DNA from: Streptomyces sp. CB01580
GTDB taxonomy: Bacteria; Actinomycetota; Actinomycetes; Streptomycetales; Streptomycetaceae
Assembly (NCBI RefSeq): GCF_001905795.1
Contig: NZ_LIXJ01000003.1
Coordinates: 186,001-250,000, forward strand
Reading direction: 5' to 3'
DNA: 64,000 bases
Positions within the stretch are counted from its first letter, which is position 1. Each line of letters starts with the position of its first letter. Position numbers and translations under genes: made by a program. A model generated the notes under the pieces. The model was not told where the DNA came from and made no database searches. It saw only the letters and a list, made by a program, of their open reading frames with translations. This document shows, one piece after another, positions 24,593-35,442 of the stretch.

Positions 24593-25482
24593 CCACCGCC
24601 CCCGCCCCCGCCCCCGCGACGACCACCGCACGCCGCCCCGCCCGCAAGGCCCGGCCGCGCGGCGAGCGCGCGCCGATCGCCTCCGTCGGACTGCACCTCA
24701 CGCTCCTCGTCGCGTCCGTCATCGCCGTCTTCCCCGTGCTGTGGGTCCTGCTCACCTCGCTGAAGCCGGCCGCGTACGCGACCACCACCGACTTCTTCAA
24801 AGAGACGACGTTCGAGAACTACACGAACCTGATCCGGGACACGAAGTTCCTCACCTGGTTCGGCAACTCCCTGCTCATCGCGGGACTCACCACGCTCCTC
24901 GGCGTCATCGTCTCCGCCTCCACCGGCTACGCCGTCAGCCGCTTCCGCTTCCCCGGCAAGCGCGGACTGATGTGGACGCTGCTGGTCACCCAGATGTTCC
25001 CGGTCGCCGTCCTCATCGTGCCGATCTACAACATCATGTCCGGCATGGGCCTGCTGAACCAGCCCGCCGGCCTCGTCATCACCTACCTCACCATCTCGGT
25101 GCCGTTCTGCGCCTGGATGATGAAGGGCTTCTTCGACACCATCCCGCGCGAGATCGACGAGTCGGGACAGGTCGACGGCCTCACCCCGTTCGGCACCTTC
25201 TGGCGGCTCGTGCTGCCGCTCGCCAAGCCCGGCCTCGCCGTCACCGCGTTCTACTCCTTCATCACCGCGTGGGGCGAGGTGGCGTACGCCTCCGCCTTCA
25301 TGGTCGGCGAGGACAACCTCACCCTCGCCGGCGGCCTCCAGCTGTTCGTCAACCAGTACGGGGCCCAGTGGGGAGCGATGACCGCCGCGTCCGTGCTCAT
25401 CGCGATACCCGCCGCCCTGGTCTTCCTCTTCGTCCAGCGCCATCTGGTCACCGGCATGTCCGCCGGAGCCGTCAAGGGCTGA
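24589..25482 (+). CDS. malG: Maltose ABC transporter permease MalG
   Basis: 297 residues from GTG 24589, inside the malF stop codon. The N-terminus is Ala/Pro/Thr-rich and basic. Six helices follow, the first being LLVASVIAVFPVLWVLLTSL. The EAA loop is PREIDESGQVDGLTPFGTFWRLVLPLAKPG. It partners MalF as the second half of the channel. The C-terminus ends GMSAGAVKG, as in known MalG proteins. aglA follows 80 nt downstream on the same strand. Confidence 0.95.
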   Translation: MTTAPAPAPATTTARRPARKARPRGERAPIASVGLHLTLLVASVIAVFPVLWVLLTSLKPAAYATTTDFFKETTFENYTNLIRDTKFLTWFGNSLLIAGLTTLLGVIVSASTGYAVSRFRFPGKRGLMWTLLVTQMFPVAVLIVPIYNIMSGMGLLNQPAGLVITYLTISVPFCAWMMKGFFDTIPREIDESGQVDGLTPFGTFWRLVLPLAKPGLAVTAFYSFITAWGEVAYASAFMVGEDNLTLAGGLQLFVNQYGAQWGAMTAASVLIAIPAALVFLFVQRHLVTGMSAGAVKG

Positions 25483-25562
25483 CCGGCCGCACCACGTCAC
25501 CGCGTCCGCCGGAACCCCACCCGGTCCCGGCGGCGCACCCACCCCGACACCCCAGGGACGAC

Positions 25563-27290
25563 ATGACCCAGCACCTCGCTGCCCCCTCCACCGGCCCGTC
25601 CGCCGACGCTCCGGCCCACCAGAACGGCTGGTGGCAGGACGCGGTGATCTACCAGGTCTACCCACGGAGCTTCGCCGACGGCAACGGTGACGGCATGGGC
25701 GACCTCGCGGGCGTACGCGGCAAGCTCCCGTACCTCAAGGACCTCGGCGTCGACGCGGTCTGGCTCAGCCCCTTCTACGCCTCCCCGCAGGCCGACGCCG
25801 GCTACGACGTCTCCGACTACCGCGCCATCGACCCCATGTTCGGCACCCTGCTGGATGCCGATGTACTGATCCGGGACGCCCACGAACTGGGCCTGCGGAT
25901 CATCGTGGACCTGGTGCCCAACCACTCCTCCGACCGGCACGACTGGTTCCGGCGCGCCCTCGCCGAGGGCCCCGGCTCCGCGCTGCGCGACCGCTACCAC
26001 TTCCGCCCCGGAAAGGGTGAGCAGGGCGAACTCCCGCCCAACGACTGGGAGTCCGTCTTCGGCGGCCCCGCCTGGACGCGGACCACGAACCCGGACGGCA
26101 CCCCCGGCGACTGGTACCTCCACCTCTTCGCGCCCGAGCAGCCCGACTTCAACTGGGAACACCCGGCCGTCGCCGACGAGTTCCGCTCGATCCTGCGCTT
26201 CTGGCTCGACATGGGCGTCGACGGCTTCCGGGTCGACGTCGCCCACGGCCTCGTCAAGGCCCCCGGACTGCCCGACATCGGCAGCCGCGACCAGCTCAAG
26301 CTGCTCGGCAACGACGTCATGCCGTTCTTCGACCAGGACGGCGTCCACGAGATCTACCGCTCCTGGCGCACCATCCTCGACGAGTACCCCGTGAAGAAGG
26401 GGCCCGAAGGGCCTGCGTCGGAAGGGCGGTGGTGGGCGACGGGCGGACGGATCCTCGTCGCCGAGGCGTGGACCCCCACCGTCGAACGCACCGCCCACTA
26501 CGTGCGCCCCGACGAGATGCACCAGGCGTTCAACTTCCAGTACCTGACCACCGACTGGGACGCCGCCGCCCTGCGCGAGGTCATCGACACCTCGCTCGCC
26601 GCCATGCGCCCCGTCGGAGCCCCCGCCACCTGGGTGCTCTCCAACCACGACGTGACCCGGCACGCCACCCGGTTCGCCAACCCGCCCGGCCTCGGAACCC
26701 AGATCCGCACCCCCGGCGACCGCGAACTCGGCCTGCGCCGGGCCCGCGCCGCCACCCTGCTGATGCTGGCACTGCCCGGTTCCGCCTACGTCTACCAGGG
26801 CGAGGAACTCGGCCTGCCCGATGTCACCGACCTGGCCGACGAGGTCCGCCAGGACCCGTCGTTCTTCCGCGCGGAGGGCCAGGACGGCTTCCGCGACGGC
26901 TGCCGGGTGCCGATCCCGTGGACCCGCGACGGCGGCTCGTACGGCTTCGGCAGCGGTGGCAGCTGGCTGCCCCAGCCCGACGGCTGGGGCGAGCTGAGCG
27001 TCGAGGCCCAGACCGGCGTCACCGGCTCCACCCTGGAGCTCTACCGGGCCGCGATCGCCGCCCGCCGGGCCCACCCCGGGCTCGGCGCCGGTGCCTCGGT
27101 GGAATGGCTCCAGGCCCCCGAGGGGCTGCTGATCCTCGCCCGTCCCGGCTTCGTCTGCACCGTCAACACCACGGACCGCCCGGTCCGTATCCCGGTGCGC
27201 GGCAGTGTCCTGCTGTCCAGCTCCCCGGTCGTCACCGACGGCGCCGAGATCGACCTGCCCGCCGACACCACGGTGTGGTGGACGGTGTGA
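25563..27290 (+). CDS. aglA: Cytoplasmic alpha-glucosidase (GH13)
   Basis: 575 residues with no signal peptide, so intracellular. GH13 motifs: VYQVYPRSFADGNGDG at the start of the barrel, DLVPNHSS (region I), nucleophile Asp225 in GFRVDVAHG, acid/base Glu301 in ILVAEAWT, and transition-state Asp363 in LSNHDVTRH. The C-terminal beta domain contains the usual VSRT-like terminal strand region. It splits imported maltose and short maltodextrins to glucose. It is part of the malEFG transcription unit, and its stop codon overlaps the next repressor gene. In S. coelicolor, aglA occupies the same place downstream of malG. Confidence 0.95.
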   Translation: MTQHLAAPSTGPSADAPAHQNGWWQDAVIYQVYPRSFADGNGDGMGDLAGVRGKLPYLKDLGVDAVWLSPFYASPQADAGYDVSDYRAIDPMFGTLLDADVLIRDAHELGLRIIVDLVPNHSSDRHDWFRRALAEGPGSALRDRYHFRPGKGEQGELPPNDWESVFGGPAWTRTTNPDGTPGDWYLHLFAPEQPDFNWEHPAVADEFRSILRFWLDMGVDGFRVDVAHGLVKAPGLPDIGSRDQLKLLGNDVMPFFDQDGVHEIYRSWRTILDEYPVKKGPEGPASEGRWWATGGRILVAEAWTPTVERTAHYVRPDEMHQAFNFQYLTTDWDAAALREVIDTSLAAMRPVGAPATWVLSNHDVTRHATRFANPPGLGTQIRTPGDRELGLRRARAATLLMLALPGSAYVYQGEELGLPDVTDLADEVRQDPSFFRAEGQDGFRDGCRVPIPWTRDGGSYGFGSGGSWLPQPDGWGELSVEAQTGVTGSTLELYRAAIAARRAHPGLGAGASVEWLQAPEGLLILARPGFVCTVNTTDRPVRIPVRGSVLLSSSPVVTDGAEIDLPADTTVWWTV

Positions 27291-28333
27291 CGACCCCCCT
27301 GGTCAGGACCGGCGGTGCGCCGAGACTCTCGGACATCGCCGGACGGGCGGCGGTCAGCGAGGCCACCGTCAGCCGGGTGCTCAACGGGAAGCCCGGTGTC
27401 GCGGACACCACCCGTCGGCGGGTGCTCGCGGCGCTGGACGTCCTGGGCTACGAACACCCCGCACGGCCGCGGCAGCGCAGCGCCGGCCTGATCGGACTGG
27501 TGACGCCCGAACTCACCAACCCGATCTTCCCGGCGTTCGCGCAGTCCGTGGAACAGGTCCTGGCCGGACACGGCTACACCCCGGTGCTCTGCACCCAGAT
27601 GCCCGGTGGCGCCACCGAGGACGAACTCGTCGAGCAGCTCGTCGAACGCGGCGTCGACGGGATCGTCTTCCTCTCCGGGCTGCACGCCGACCTCTCGGCC
27701 GACCCGGCCCGCTACGCCGCGCTCGTCGACCGAGGCGTCCCGTTCGTCCTGATCAACGGCTACAACGAACGGATCAGCGCCCCGTTCGTCTCGCCCGACG
27801 ACGTCGCGGCGGTGCGGATGGCCGTCGGCCACCTCGCCGATCTGGGCCACCGCAGGGTCGGCCTGGCCATCGGCCCGCAGCGCTACGTACCGGCCCGCCG
27901 CAAGCGCGACGGCTTCGTCGAGGCCGCCGCCGACCTCCTCGGCATGGACCGCGCCGAGGCCGAACTCCTCGTCTGCACCACCCTGTTCAGCGTCGAGGGC
28001 GGCCAGGTGGCCGCGGGCGCGCTGCTCGACCGGGGATGCACGGGCATCGTCTGCGGCAGCGACCTGATGGCGCTCGGCGTGGTGCGCGCCGCCCGGGACC
28101 GCGGGCTCCACGTGCCGCGCGACGTGTCGGTGGTGGGCTTCGACGACTCGCAGCTGATCGCGTTCACCGACCCGCCGCTGACGACGGTGCGCCAGCCGGT
28201 GCACGCGATGGCGGGGGCGGCGGTGAGCGCCCTGCTGGAGGAGATCGGCGGCAGCCCGGTGCAGCGCACGGAGTACGTGTTCCAGCCGGATCTGGTGGTA
28301 CGGGGTTCGACCGCTGCGGTCGGCCCGGCCTGA
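27287..28333 (+). CDS. Second MalR-like LacI repressor coupled to aglA
   Basis: 348 residues from GTG 27287, which overlaps the aglA TGA (GTGA). The HTH reads RLSDIAGRAAVSEATVSRVLNG, nearly the same as MalR in this window. The core also tracks MalR closely: TPELTNPIFPAFAQ, TEDELVEQLVERGVDGI, APFVSPDDVAAVRMAV and FDDSQLIAFTDPPLTTVRQP. Its recognition helix (VSEATVSRVLNG) is identical to that of MalR, so both may bind the same operators. It would be made in proportion to AglA, suggesting feedback on the mal genes or control of the amylase genes that follow. Ligand unknown. Confidence 0.92.
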   Translation: MTTPLVRTGGAPRLSDIAGRAAVSEATVSRVLNGKPGVADTTRRRVLAALDVLGYEHPARPRQRSAGLIGLVTPELTNPIFPAFAQSVEQVLAGHGYTPVLCTQMPGGATEDELVEQLVERGVDGIVFLSGLHADLSADPARYAALVDRGVPFVLINGYNERISAPFVSPDDVAAVRMAVGHLADLGHRRVGLAIGPQRYVPARRKRDGFVEAAADLLGMDRAEAELLVCTTLFSVEGGQVAAGALLDRGCTGIVCGSDLMALGVVRAARDRGLHVPRDVSVVGFDDSQLIAFTDPPLTTVRQPVHAMAGAAVSALLEEIGGSPVQRTEYVFQPDLVVRGSTAAVGPA

Positions 28334-28426
28334 GCCCCGGCCTGAGCCCCGGCCCGCGTTCCGGCCGGGCCCTCGATCCCGTACCCGGCACCGTGACCCG
28401 CATTTCTCCCCGCAACAGGAGGAAAC

Positions 28427-29824
28427 ATGGCACGCACAGCACTGCGCGGACCCCTGTCCGCGGCGCTCGCCCTGGCGGCGGGCGCCACCGTCCTCATGGC
28501 CCCCGCCGCCACCGCCGAGGCGTCCGCGCCCGGCGACAAGGACGTCACCGCCGTTCTCTTCGAGTGGAAGTTCGACTCCGTCGCCCAGGCGTGCAAGGAG
28601 TCCCTGGGTCCGGCCGGCTACGGCTACGTGCAGGTCTCACCGCCCCAGGAGCACATCCGGGGCGACCAGTGGTGGACCTCGTACCAGCCCGTCGGCTACC
28701 GGATAGCCGGGCGGCTCGGCGACCGCGCCTCCTTCGCCGCCATGGTGAACGCCTGCCACGAAGCGGGCGTCGGCGTCGTCGTGGACTCCGTCATCAACCA
28801 CATGGCGGCGGGCTCCGGCACCGGCACCGGAGGCACCTCGTACACGAAGTACGACTATCCCGGCCTGTACTCCGCGCCCGACATGGACGACTGCACCGCG
28901 CCGGTCACCGACTACCGGGACCGGGCGAACGTCCAGAACTGCGAACTCGTCGGCCTCGCCGACCTGGACACCGGCGAGGAGTACGTCCGCGGCAGGATCG
29001 CCCGCTACCTCGACGACCTGCGCTCGCTCGGCGTCGACGGCTTCCGCATCGACGCGGCCAAGCACATGCCCGCCGCCGACCTGGCGGACATCAAGTCCCG
29101 GCTGAGCGACCCGGACGTCTACTGGAAACAGGAGGTCATACACGGGGCGGGGGAGGCCGTCCAGCCCGAGGAGTACGCCGGCAACGGGGACGTCCAGGAG
29201 TTCCGCTACGCACGCGGCCTCAAGCAGGTCCTCACCGGCGAGAAGCTCGCGTATCTGAAGAACTACGGCGAGGGCTGGGCCTTCATGCCCTCGTCGACGG
29301 CCGCGGTCTTCGTCGACAACCACGACACCGAACGCGGCGGCGACACGCTCAGCTACAAGGACGGCGCCGCGTACACCCTCGCCCACGTCTTCATGCTGGC
29401 CTGGCCGTACGGCTCGCCCGACGTCCACTCCGGGTACGAGTGGTCCGACAAGGACGCCGGGCCGCCGGGCGGCGGTACGGTGAACGCCTGTTACCGCGAC
29501 GGCTGGAAGTGCCAGCACGCCTGGCCGGAGATCTCCTCCATGGTCGCCCTCCGCAACACCGCGCGCGGCGAGCCCGTCACCGACTGGTGGGACGACGGCG
29601 GCGACCGGATCGCGTTCGGCCGCGGCGCCCGGGCGTACGTCGCGATCAACCACGAGGGTTCCCCGCTCAACCGCACCTTCCAGACCTCGCTGCCCGCCGG
29701 TGACTACTGCGACGTCCAGTCCGGCAGGGGCGTCACCGTCGACTCCTCCGGCCGCTTCACCGCCACGCTCGGCGCGGACACGGCCGTCGCCCTGCACGTG
29801 GGCGCCCGCACCTGCGGCGACTGA
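28427..29824 (+). CDS. Secreted alpha-amylase (GH13, animal-type)
   Basis: 465 residues; AGGAGG lies 4 nt before ATG 28427. Sec signal: [20 protein letters not shown] then TAEA, cleavage near residue 32. The catalytic barrel has the animal/actinomycete motifs [30 protein letters not shown] (region I), nucleophile Asp209 in [10 protein letters not shown], acid/base Glu236 in WKQEVI and Asp300 in [10 protein letters not shown]. An all-beta C domain follows (from about residue 390). It ends without the CBM20 starch-binding module seen on many Streptomyces amylases. It makes maltodextrins outside the cell for MalEFG. Confidence 0.95.
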   Translation: MARTALRGPLSAALALAAGATVLMAPAATAEASAPGDKDVTAVLFEWKFDSVAQACKESLGPAGYGYVQVSPPQEHIRGDQWWTSYQPVGYRIAGRLGDRASFAAMVNACHEAGVGVVVDSVINHMAAGSGTGTGGTSYTKYDYPGLYSAPDMDDCTAPVTDYRDRANVQNCELVGLADLDTGEEYVRGRIARYLDDLRSLGVDGFRIDAAKHMPAADLADIKSRLSDPDVYWKQEVIHGAGEAVQPEEYAGNGDVQEFRYARGLKQVLTGEKLAYLKNYGEGWAFMPSSTAAVFVDNHDTERGGDTLSYKDGAAYTLAHVFMLAWPYGSPDVHSGYEWSDKDAGPPGGGTVNACYRDGWKCQHAWPEISSMVALRNTARGEPVTDWWDDGGDRIAFGRGARAYVAINHEGSPLNRTFQTSLPAGDYCDVQSGRGVTVDSSGRFTATLGADTAVALHVGARTCGD

Positions 29825-29832
29825 CCCGGCCG

Positions 29833-29875
29833 ACCGGTCCGGGGCGCCCCGCACACCTGGGCGCCCCGGACCGGT
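29833..29875. terminator. 17-bp-stem hairpin after the alpha-amylase
   Basis: ACCGGTCCGGGGCGCCC / GGGCGCCCCGGACCGGT with a 9-nt loop, 8 nt after the stop codon and 65 nt before the pullulanase start. Confidence 0.85.
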
Positions 29876-29940
29876 GCGCACCGCCGACGGGCCCCGCCCC
29901 GTCCCCCGATTCCCACAGCACACGCAAGGAGAATCCGCAC

Positions 29941-32900
29941 GTGTCCCGCTCCCTCCTCGGACGGGGAATCGCGGCCGCGCTCTGCGCCGCGCTCCTCCCC
30001 GTCGTCCCGGCGGCCTCCGCCTCCGCCGCACCGAGACCCCCGGCCCCGCCCTCCGACGCCCGGCTGGCCGCCGAACCGGCCCGCCACGACCTGACGCGCG
30101 AACAGTTCTACTTCGTCCTGCCCGACCGGTTCGCCAACGGCGACCCCTCCAACGACCGCGGCGGGCTGACCGGTTCACGCCTGCGGACCGGCTACGACCC
30201 CACGGACAAGGGCTTCTACCAGGGCGGCGACCTCAAGGGCCTGACCGACCGCCTCGACTACATCAAGGGCCTCGGCACCACCGCCATCTGGCTCGCCCCG
30301 ATCTTCAAGAACCGCCCCGTCCAGGGCACGGGCAAGGACGCCTCGGCCGGCTACCACGGCTACTGGATAACCGACTTCACCCAGGTCGACCCGCACTTCG
30401 GCACCAACGCCGACCTGTCGAAGCTGATCGACAGGGCCCACGCCAAGGGCATGAAGGTCTTCTTCGACGTCATCACCAACCACACCGCGGACACCGTCGA
30501 CTACGCCGAGAAGACCTACGGTTACCGGCCGAAGGGCGCCTACCCGTACCTGGACCGGGACGGCCGCCCGTTCGACGACGCCAAGGGCCTCGCGAAGGTG
30601 GACGCGGACTCGTTCCCGTACACGCCCGAGAACACCGGGAACAAGGTCCCGTCCTGGCTCAACGACCCGACGATGTACCACAACCGCGGCGATTCGACCT
30701 TCGCCGGCGAGTCCGCCACCTACGGCGACTTCGCCGGGCTGGACGACCTGTGGACCGAGCGGCCCGAGGTCGTCTCCGGCATGGAGAAGATCTACGAGAG
30801 GTGGGTCAGGGACTTCGACATCGACGGCTTCCGGATCGACACCGTCAAACACGTCGACCTGGACTTCTGGACCCAGTGGGCCACGGCCCTGGACGCCTAC
30901 GCGGCCGAGCGCGGCCGTGCGGACTTCTTCATGTTCGGCGAGGTCTACTCCGCCGACACCGCAGTCACCTCGCCCTACGTCACCCGGGGCCGGCTCGACG
31001 CGACGCTCGACTTCCCCTTCCAGGAAGCGGCACGCCAGTACGCCTCGCAGGGCGCCCCGGCCGCGAAGCTCGCGGCGGTGTTCGGTGACGACTACCGCTA
31101 CACCACCGACAAGGCCAACGCCTACGAGCAGGTGACCTTCCTCGGCAACCACGACATGGGCCGCATCGGGACGTTTCTCAAGCAGGACAACCCGAAGGCC
31201 GACGACGCGGAGCTCGTCCGGCGCGCGGAGCTCGCCAACGAGCTGATGTTCCTCGGCCGGGGGAACCCCGTCGTCTACTACGGCGACGAACAGGGCTTCA
31301 CCGGAGCGGGCGGCGACAAGGACGCCCGCCAGACCCTGTTCGCCTCGAAGACCGCCGACTACCTCGACGACGACCGGATCGGCACCGACCGCACCCACGC
31401 GGACGACGCGTACGACCCGGACCACCCGCTGTACCGGAGCATCGCCGCGCTCTCCGAACTGACCAGGAAGAACCCGGCACTGCGCGACGGCGTTCAGACC
31501 GAGCGGTACGCGCAGGGCTCCGTCCACGCCTTCTCCCGCACGGACCCCGAGAAGCCGAACGAGTACCTCGTGGCCACCAACAACGCCACCGCCCCGCGCA
31601 CCGTCGAGCTTCCCACCGCATCGGTCGACATGAAATTCCGTACGTTGTACGGAGGTTCGGGTACGGTCCGCAGCGGTGCGGACAAGAAGATCACGGTCAC
31701 CGTCCCCGCCCTCTCCAGCCTCGTGCTGCGCGCCGAGAAGCCGATGGCCGACCCCGCCACCAGGCCCTCGATCACCCTGAAGGCGCCCGCCGCCGGAGCC
31801 ACCGGCACCGTGGAGCTGTCCGCCGACGTCGACGGCGGACAGCTGAACCGCGTCGTCTTCGCCGCCCAGACCGGCAACGGCAAGTGGGTCACGCTCGGTT
31901 CCGCCGACCACGCCCCGTACAAGGTCACCCAGTACCTGGACGGCAAGGTGGCGGCCGGAACACCGCTGCGCTACAAGGCGGTCGTCGTCGACCGCGCCGG
32001 CCGCACCGCGAGCGCCCTCGCCGCGACCACCGCCGGACAGGCCCCCGCCGAGACGAAGCCCGTGGCCGTCCAGCGCGACTACGCCGTCGTCCACTACCGG
32101 CGCGCCGACGGCGACTACGACGGCTGGAAGCTCCGCTCCGGCGACACCGCGGCCGGCTTCACCGGACGCGACGCCTACGGCGCGTTCGCCTGGATCAAGC
32201 TCGAAGAGGGCGCGTCCACCCTCCCGTACACCGTCGAGAGGGACGGCGCCGCCGACGGGCCGCAGCGCACCGTCGAACTCGCCAGGACCGGAGAGGTCTG
32301 GATCGAACAGGGCGAGGACGGACAGGCCGACAAGGCCCCCGACGGCGCCTACCCGCCGCAGGACACCACCAAGGCCGTCCTGCACTACTACCGGGCCGAC
32401 GGCGACTACGACGGCTGGGGACTGCACACCTGGACCGGCGCCAAGAACCCCACCGACTGGGCGAAGCCGCTCCGGCCGGTGAAGCAGGACGCCTCCGGCG
32501 CCACCTTCGAGGTACCGCTCGCCGAGGACGCCACCTCGCTCGGCTACATCCTGCACAAGGGCGACGAGAAGGACCTCCCCGGCGACCAGTCCCTCGACCT
32601 CGCCACCCACGGGAACGAGGTCTGGCTGCTCGGCGGAACCCCCGGCTACCTGCTGCCCCAGGCCGGCGGCGTACCCGCGCCCGACCTCGGCAAGGCCGAG
32701 GCGCAGTGGATCGACGCCGACACCGTCGTATGGAAGGTGAAGGCCACCGCGGCCACCAGCCAGCAGCTCGTCCACGCACCGGGCGGCTCTCTCACCGTCG
32801 TCGACGGGGAGCTCTCCGACCAGGGCCAGTGGCTGCGGCTCACCCCCTCCGCGCTGACCGACGCGCAGAAGGCCGCGCACCCGAACCTCAAGGACTACCC

Positions 32901-35253
32901 GGCGTTCACCGTGGACGTCCGGGACCGGGACCGGGTCCGTGACGCGCTGCGCGGCCAGCTGATCGCCACCCAGCGCGCCGCCGACGGCGCCCTGCTCGCG
33001 GCCACCGGCGTCCAGACCGCGGGCGTGCTCGACGACCTGTACGGGAAGCACGCGGCCACCGCCCCGCTCGGCCCGGTGTTCGACCACGGCCGCCCCATCC
33101 TGTCCGTGTGGGCGCCCACCGCCCGTACCGTCGCCCTCGAACTCGACGGCCGCACCATTCCCATGCGCCGCGACGACCGCACCGGCGTCTGGTCCGTCAC
33201 GGGCACAAAGAAATGGACGGGCAGGCCCTACCGCTACGTGGTCGACGTCTGGGCGCCCACCGTCGGGAAGTTCGTCACCAACAAGGTCACCGACCCCTAC
33301 TCCACCGCCCTGACCACCGACTCCGCCCGCAGCCTCGTCGTCGACCTCGACGACCCGCGGCTCGCGCCCGAGGGCTGGAACGGGCTGAGGAAGCCCGCCG
33401 CCGTCCCGCTGCGCGAGGCCCGGATCCAGGAACTGCACATCCGCGACTTCTCGATCGCGGACCGCACCTCGAAACACCCAGGCCAGTACCTCGCCTTCAC
33501 CGACACCCGCTCCGACGGCATGAAGCACCTCAAGAGGCTCGCCGACGCCGGAACCAACTACGTCCACCTGCTGCCCGCCTTCGACATCGGCACCATCCCC
33601 GAGAAGAAGTCCGACCGCACCGAACCCGCCTGCGACCTGTCCGTGTACGCCCCCGACTCCGCCGAACAGCAGGCGTGCGTGGCCGCGGCCGCCGCCCGCG
33701 ACGGCTTCAACTGGGGCTACGACCCGCTGCACTACACCGTCCCGGAGGGCTCCTACGCCTCCGACCCGGAAGGCCCCCGGCGCACCGTCGAGTTCCGCCG
33801 GATGGTGCAGGGACTCAACGGCGCGGGCCTGCGCGCCGTCATGGACGTCGTCTACAACCACACCGTCGCCGCCGGCCAGGACGACAAGTCCGTGCTCGAC
33901 CGGATCGTGCCCGGCTACTACCAGCGGCTGCTGGACGACGGCACCGTCGCCACCTCCACCTGCTGCGCGGGCACCGCGCCCGAGCACACCATGATGGGCC
34001 GGCTCGTCGTCGACTCGGTCGTCACCTGGGCCCGGCAGTACAAGATCGACGGCTTCCGCTTCGACCTGATGGGCCACCACCCCAGGGCCAACATCCTCGC
34101 CGTCCGCAAGGCGCTGGACGCGCTGACCGTGGCGAAGGACGGCGTCGACGGGAAGAGGATCGTCCTGTACGGGGAGGGCTGGAACTTCGGCGAGGTCGCC
34201 GACGACGCCCGGTTCGTCCAGGCCACGCAGAAGAACATGGCCGGCACCGGCATCGCCACCTTCTCCGACCGCGCCCGCGACGCCGTGCGCGGCGGCGGCC
34301 CCTTCGACGAGGACCCGGGCGTGCAGGGCTTCGCCACCGGTCTGTACACCGACCCCAACACCTCACCGGCCAACGGCACGAAGGCCGAACAGAAGGCCCG
34401 GCTGCTGCACCACCAGGACCTGATCAAGGTCGGTCTCACCGGCGGCCTCGCCGACTACGCCTTCACCGACTCCTCGGGCCGTGCCGTCAGGGGCTCCGAG
34501 GTCGACTACAACGGCGCTCCCGCCGGATACGCCGCCGCCCCCGGCGACGCCCTCGCCTACGTCGACGCGCACGACAACGAGTCGCTGTACGACGCGCTCG
34601 CCTTCAAGCTCCCGGCGGGCACGACGGCGGCGGACCGGGCCCGCGCGCAGGTTCTCGCGATGGCGACGGCCGCCCTCTCGCAGGGCCCCTCGCTCTCCCA
34701 GGCGGGCACCGACCTGCTGCGCTCCAAGTCCCTGGACCGCAACTCGTACGACAGCGGCGACTGGTTCAACGCCCTGCACTGGGACTGCCGCGACGGCAAC
34801 GGCTTCGGCCGCGGGCTGCCCCCGGCCGCCGACAACGCTTCCAAATGGTCCTACGCCCGGCCGCTGCTCGCCGACACCGCCCTCCGGCCGGGGTGCGCGC
34901 AGATCGAGGGCGCCTCGGCCGCCTACCGCGACCTGCTGACCATCCGCGCCACGGAACGGGACTTCGGCCTCGCCACCACCGCGCGGGTGCAGTCCGCCCT
35001 GTCCTTCCCGCTCTCCGGGAAGGAGGAGACACCGGGCGTGATCACCATGCGCCTCGGCAGGCTGCTCGTCGTCTTCAACGCCACCCCCGGCACCACGACG
35101 CAGACGGTCACGGCTCTGGCGGAGAAACGGTTCGCCCTGCACCCCGTCCAGGCGAAAGGCGCTGATCCTACCGTTAAGAAGTCGACGTATGAGCAAAGTT
35201 CAGGAAGTTTCACCGTTCCGGGACGCACGGTGGCGGTGTTCGCCCAGAACTGA
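29941..35253 (+). CDS. Secreted bifunctional alpha-amylase/pullulanase with two GH13 catalytic domains
   Basis: 1770 residues from GTG 29941 with AAGGAG upstream. Signal peptide with AxA-type end near residue 30 (ASASAA). Module 1, residues about 50-600: a GH13 amylase with catalytic Asp300 (GFRIDTVKH), Glu334 (FGEVYS) and Asp405 (GNHDMGR). An Ig-like/linker region follows, then two CBM41 starch-binding modules, each opening with [11 protein letters not shown] (about residues 715 and 811). A CBM48-type domain ([13 protein letters not shown], about 1045) leads into module 2, a pullulanase with Asp1375 ([10 protein letters not shown]), Glu1412 (YGEGWNFGE) and Asp1545 (VDAHDNE). Both active sites look intact. 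It should cut alpha-1,4 and alpha-1,6 bonds of starch and feed the MalEFG importer. Confidence 0.96.
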   Translation: MSRSLLGRGIAAALCAALLPVVPAASASAAPRPPAPPSDARLAAEPARHDLTREQFYFVLPDRFANGDPSNDRGGLTGSRLRTGYDPTDKGFYQGGDLKGLTDRLDYIKGLGTTAIWLAPIFKNRPVQGTGKDASAGYHGYWITDFTQVDPHFGTNADLSKLIDRAHAKGMKVFFDVITNHTADTVDYAEKTYGYRPKGAYPYLDRDGRPFDDAKGLAKVDADSFPYTPENTGNKVPSWLNDPTMYHNRGDSTFAGESATYGDFAGLDDLWTERPEVVSGMEKIYERWVRDFDIDGFRIDTVKHVDLDFWTQWATALDAYAAERGRADFFMFGEVYSADTAVTSPYVTRGRLDATLDFPFQEAARQYASQGAPAAKLAAVFGDDYRYTTDKANAYEQVTFLGNHDMGRIGTFLKQDNPKADDAELVRRAELANELMFLGRGNPVVYYGDEQGFTGAGGDKDARQTLFASKTADYLDDDRIGTDRTHADDAYDPDHPLYRSIAALSELTRKNPALRDGVQTERYAQGSVHAFSRTDPEKPNEYLVATNNATAPRTVELPTASVDMKFRTLYGGSGTVRSGADKKITVTVPALSSLVLRAEKPMADPATRPSITLKAPAAGATGTVELSADVDGGQLNRVVFAAQTGNGKWVTLGSADHAPYKVTQYLDGKVAAGTPLRYKAVVVDRAGRTASALAATTAGQAPAETKPVAVQRDYAVVHYRRADGDYDGWKLRSGDTAAGFTGRDAYGAFAWIKLEEGASTLPYTVERDGAADGPQRTVELARTGEVWIEQGEDGQADKAPDGAYPPQDTTKAVLHYYRADGDYDGWGLHTWTGAKNPTDWAKPLRPVKQDASGATFEVPLAEDATSLGYILHKGDEKDLPGDQSLDLATHGNEVWLLGGTPGYLLPQAGGVPAPDLGKAEAQWIDADTVVWKVKATAATSQQLVHAPGGSLTVVDGELSDQGQWLRLTPSALTDAQKAAHPNLKDYPAFTVDVRDRDRVRDALRGQLIATQRAADGALLAATGVQTAGVLDDLYGKHAATAPLGPVFDHGRPILSVWAPTARTVALELDGRTIPMRRDDRTGVWSVTGTKKWTGRPYRYVVDVWAPTVGKFVTNKVTDPYSTALTTDSARSLVVDLDDPRLAPEGWNGLRKPAAVPLREARIQELHIRDFSIADRTSKHPGQYLAFTDTRSDGMKHLKRLADAGTNYVHLLPAFDIGTIPEKKSDRTEPACDLSVYAPDSAEQQACVAAAAARDGFNWGYDPLHYTVPEGSYASDPEGPRRTVEFRRMVQGLNGAGLRAVMDVVYNHTVAAGQDDKSVLDRIVPGYYQRLLDDGTVATSTCCAGTAPEHTMMGRLVVDSVVTWARQYKIDGFRFDLMGHHPRANILAVRKALDALTVAKDGVDGKRIVLYGEGWNFGEVADDARFVQATQKNMAGTGIATFSDRARDAVRGGGPFDEDPGVQGFATGLYTDPNTSPANGTKAEQKARLLHHQDLIKVGLTGGLADYAFTDSSGRAVRGSEVDYNGAPAGYAAAPGDALAYVDAHDNESLYDALAFKLPAGTTAADRARAQVLAMATAALSQGPSLSQAGTDLLRSKSLDRNSYDSGDWFNALHWDCRDGNGFGRGLPPAADNASKWSYARPLLADTALRPGCAQIEGASAAYRDLLTIRATERDFGLATTARVQSALSFPLSGKEETPGVITMRLGRLLVVFNATPGTTTQTVTALAEKRFALHPVQAKGADPTVKKSTYEQSSGSFTVPGRTVAVFAQN

Positions 35254-35442
35254 GCCGCGACAGTACTAGGTTGGGCACCAGGCAGCCGCCGGGGAGTGCC
35301 GCACCTGGGCACCCCCGGTACGCCCTTCCCACCCCCGGCCGGTCCCGGCCCCTTCTCCGGCACCCCCAGGTCCCTCCCATGCCTGGGGCGTACGGACCAG
35401 GGGCCGGGGCCGGCCGGTCCACCTGTTTCAGTGACGGTGACC
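35254..35442. other. Pullulanase/STAND intergenic region
   Basis: 189 bp with a TAGGTT hexamer at 35267-35272 just after the pullulanase stop, a C-rich tract, and a CCCCAGG/CCTGGGG hairpin (35364-35388). It could hold a promoter and attenuator for the STAND gene; no ORF supported. Confidence 0.35.

Noticed and set aside
30175..34080. A 1301-codon open frame antisense to the pullulanase
   Set aside because: Val/Gly/Arg/Asp-rich shadow of a GC-rich gene; the plus strand carries signal peptide, catalytic motifs and correct GC3 bias.
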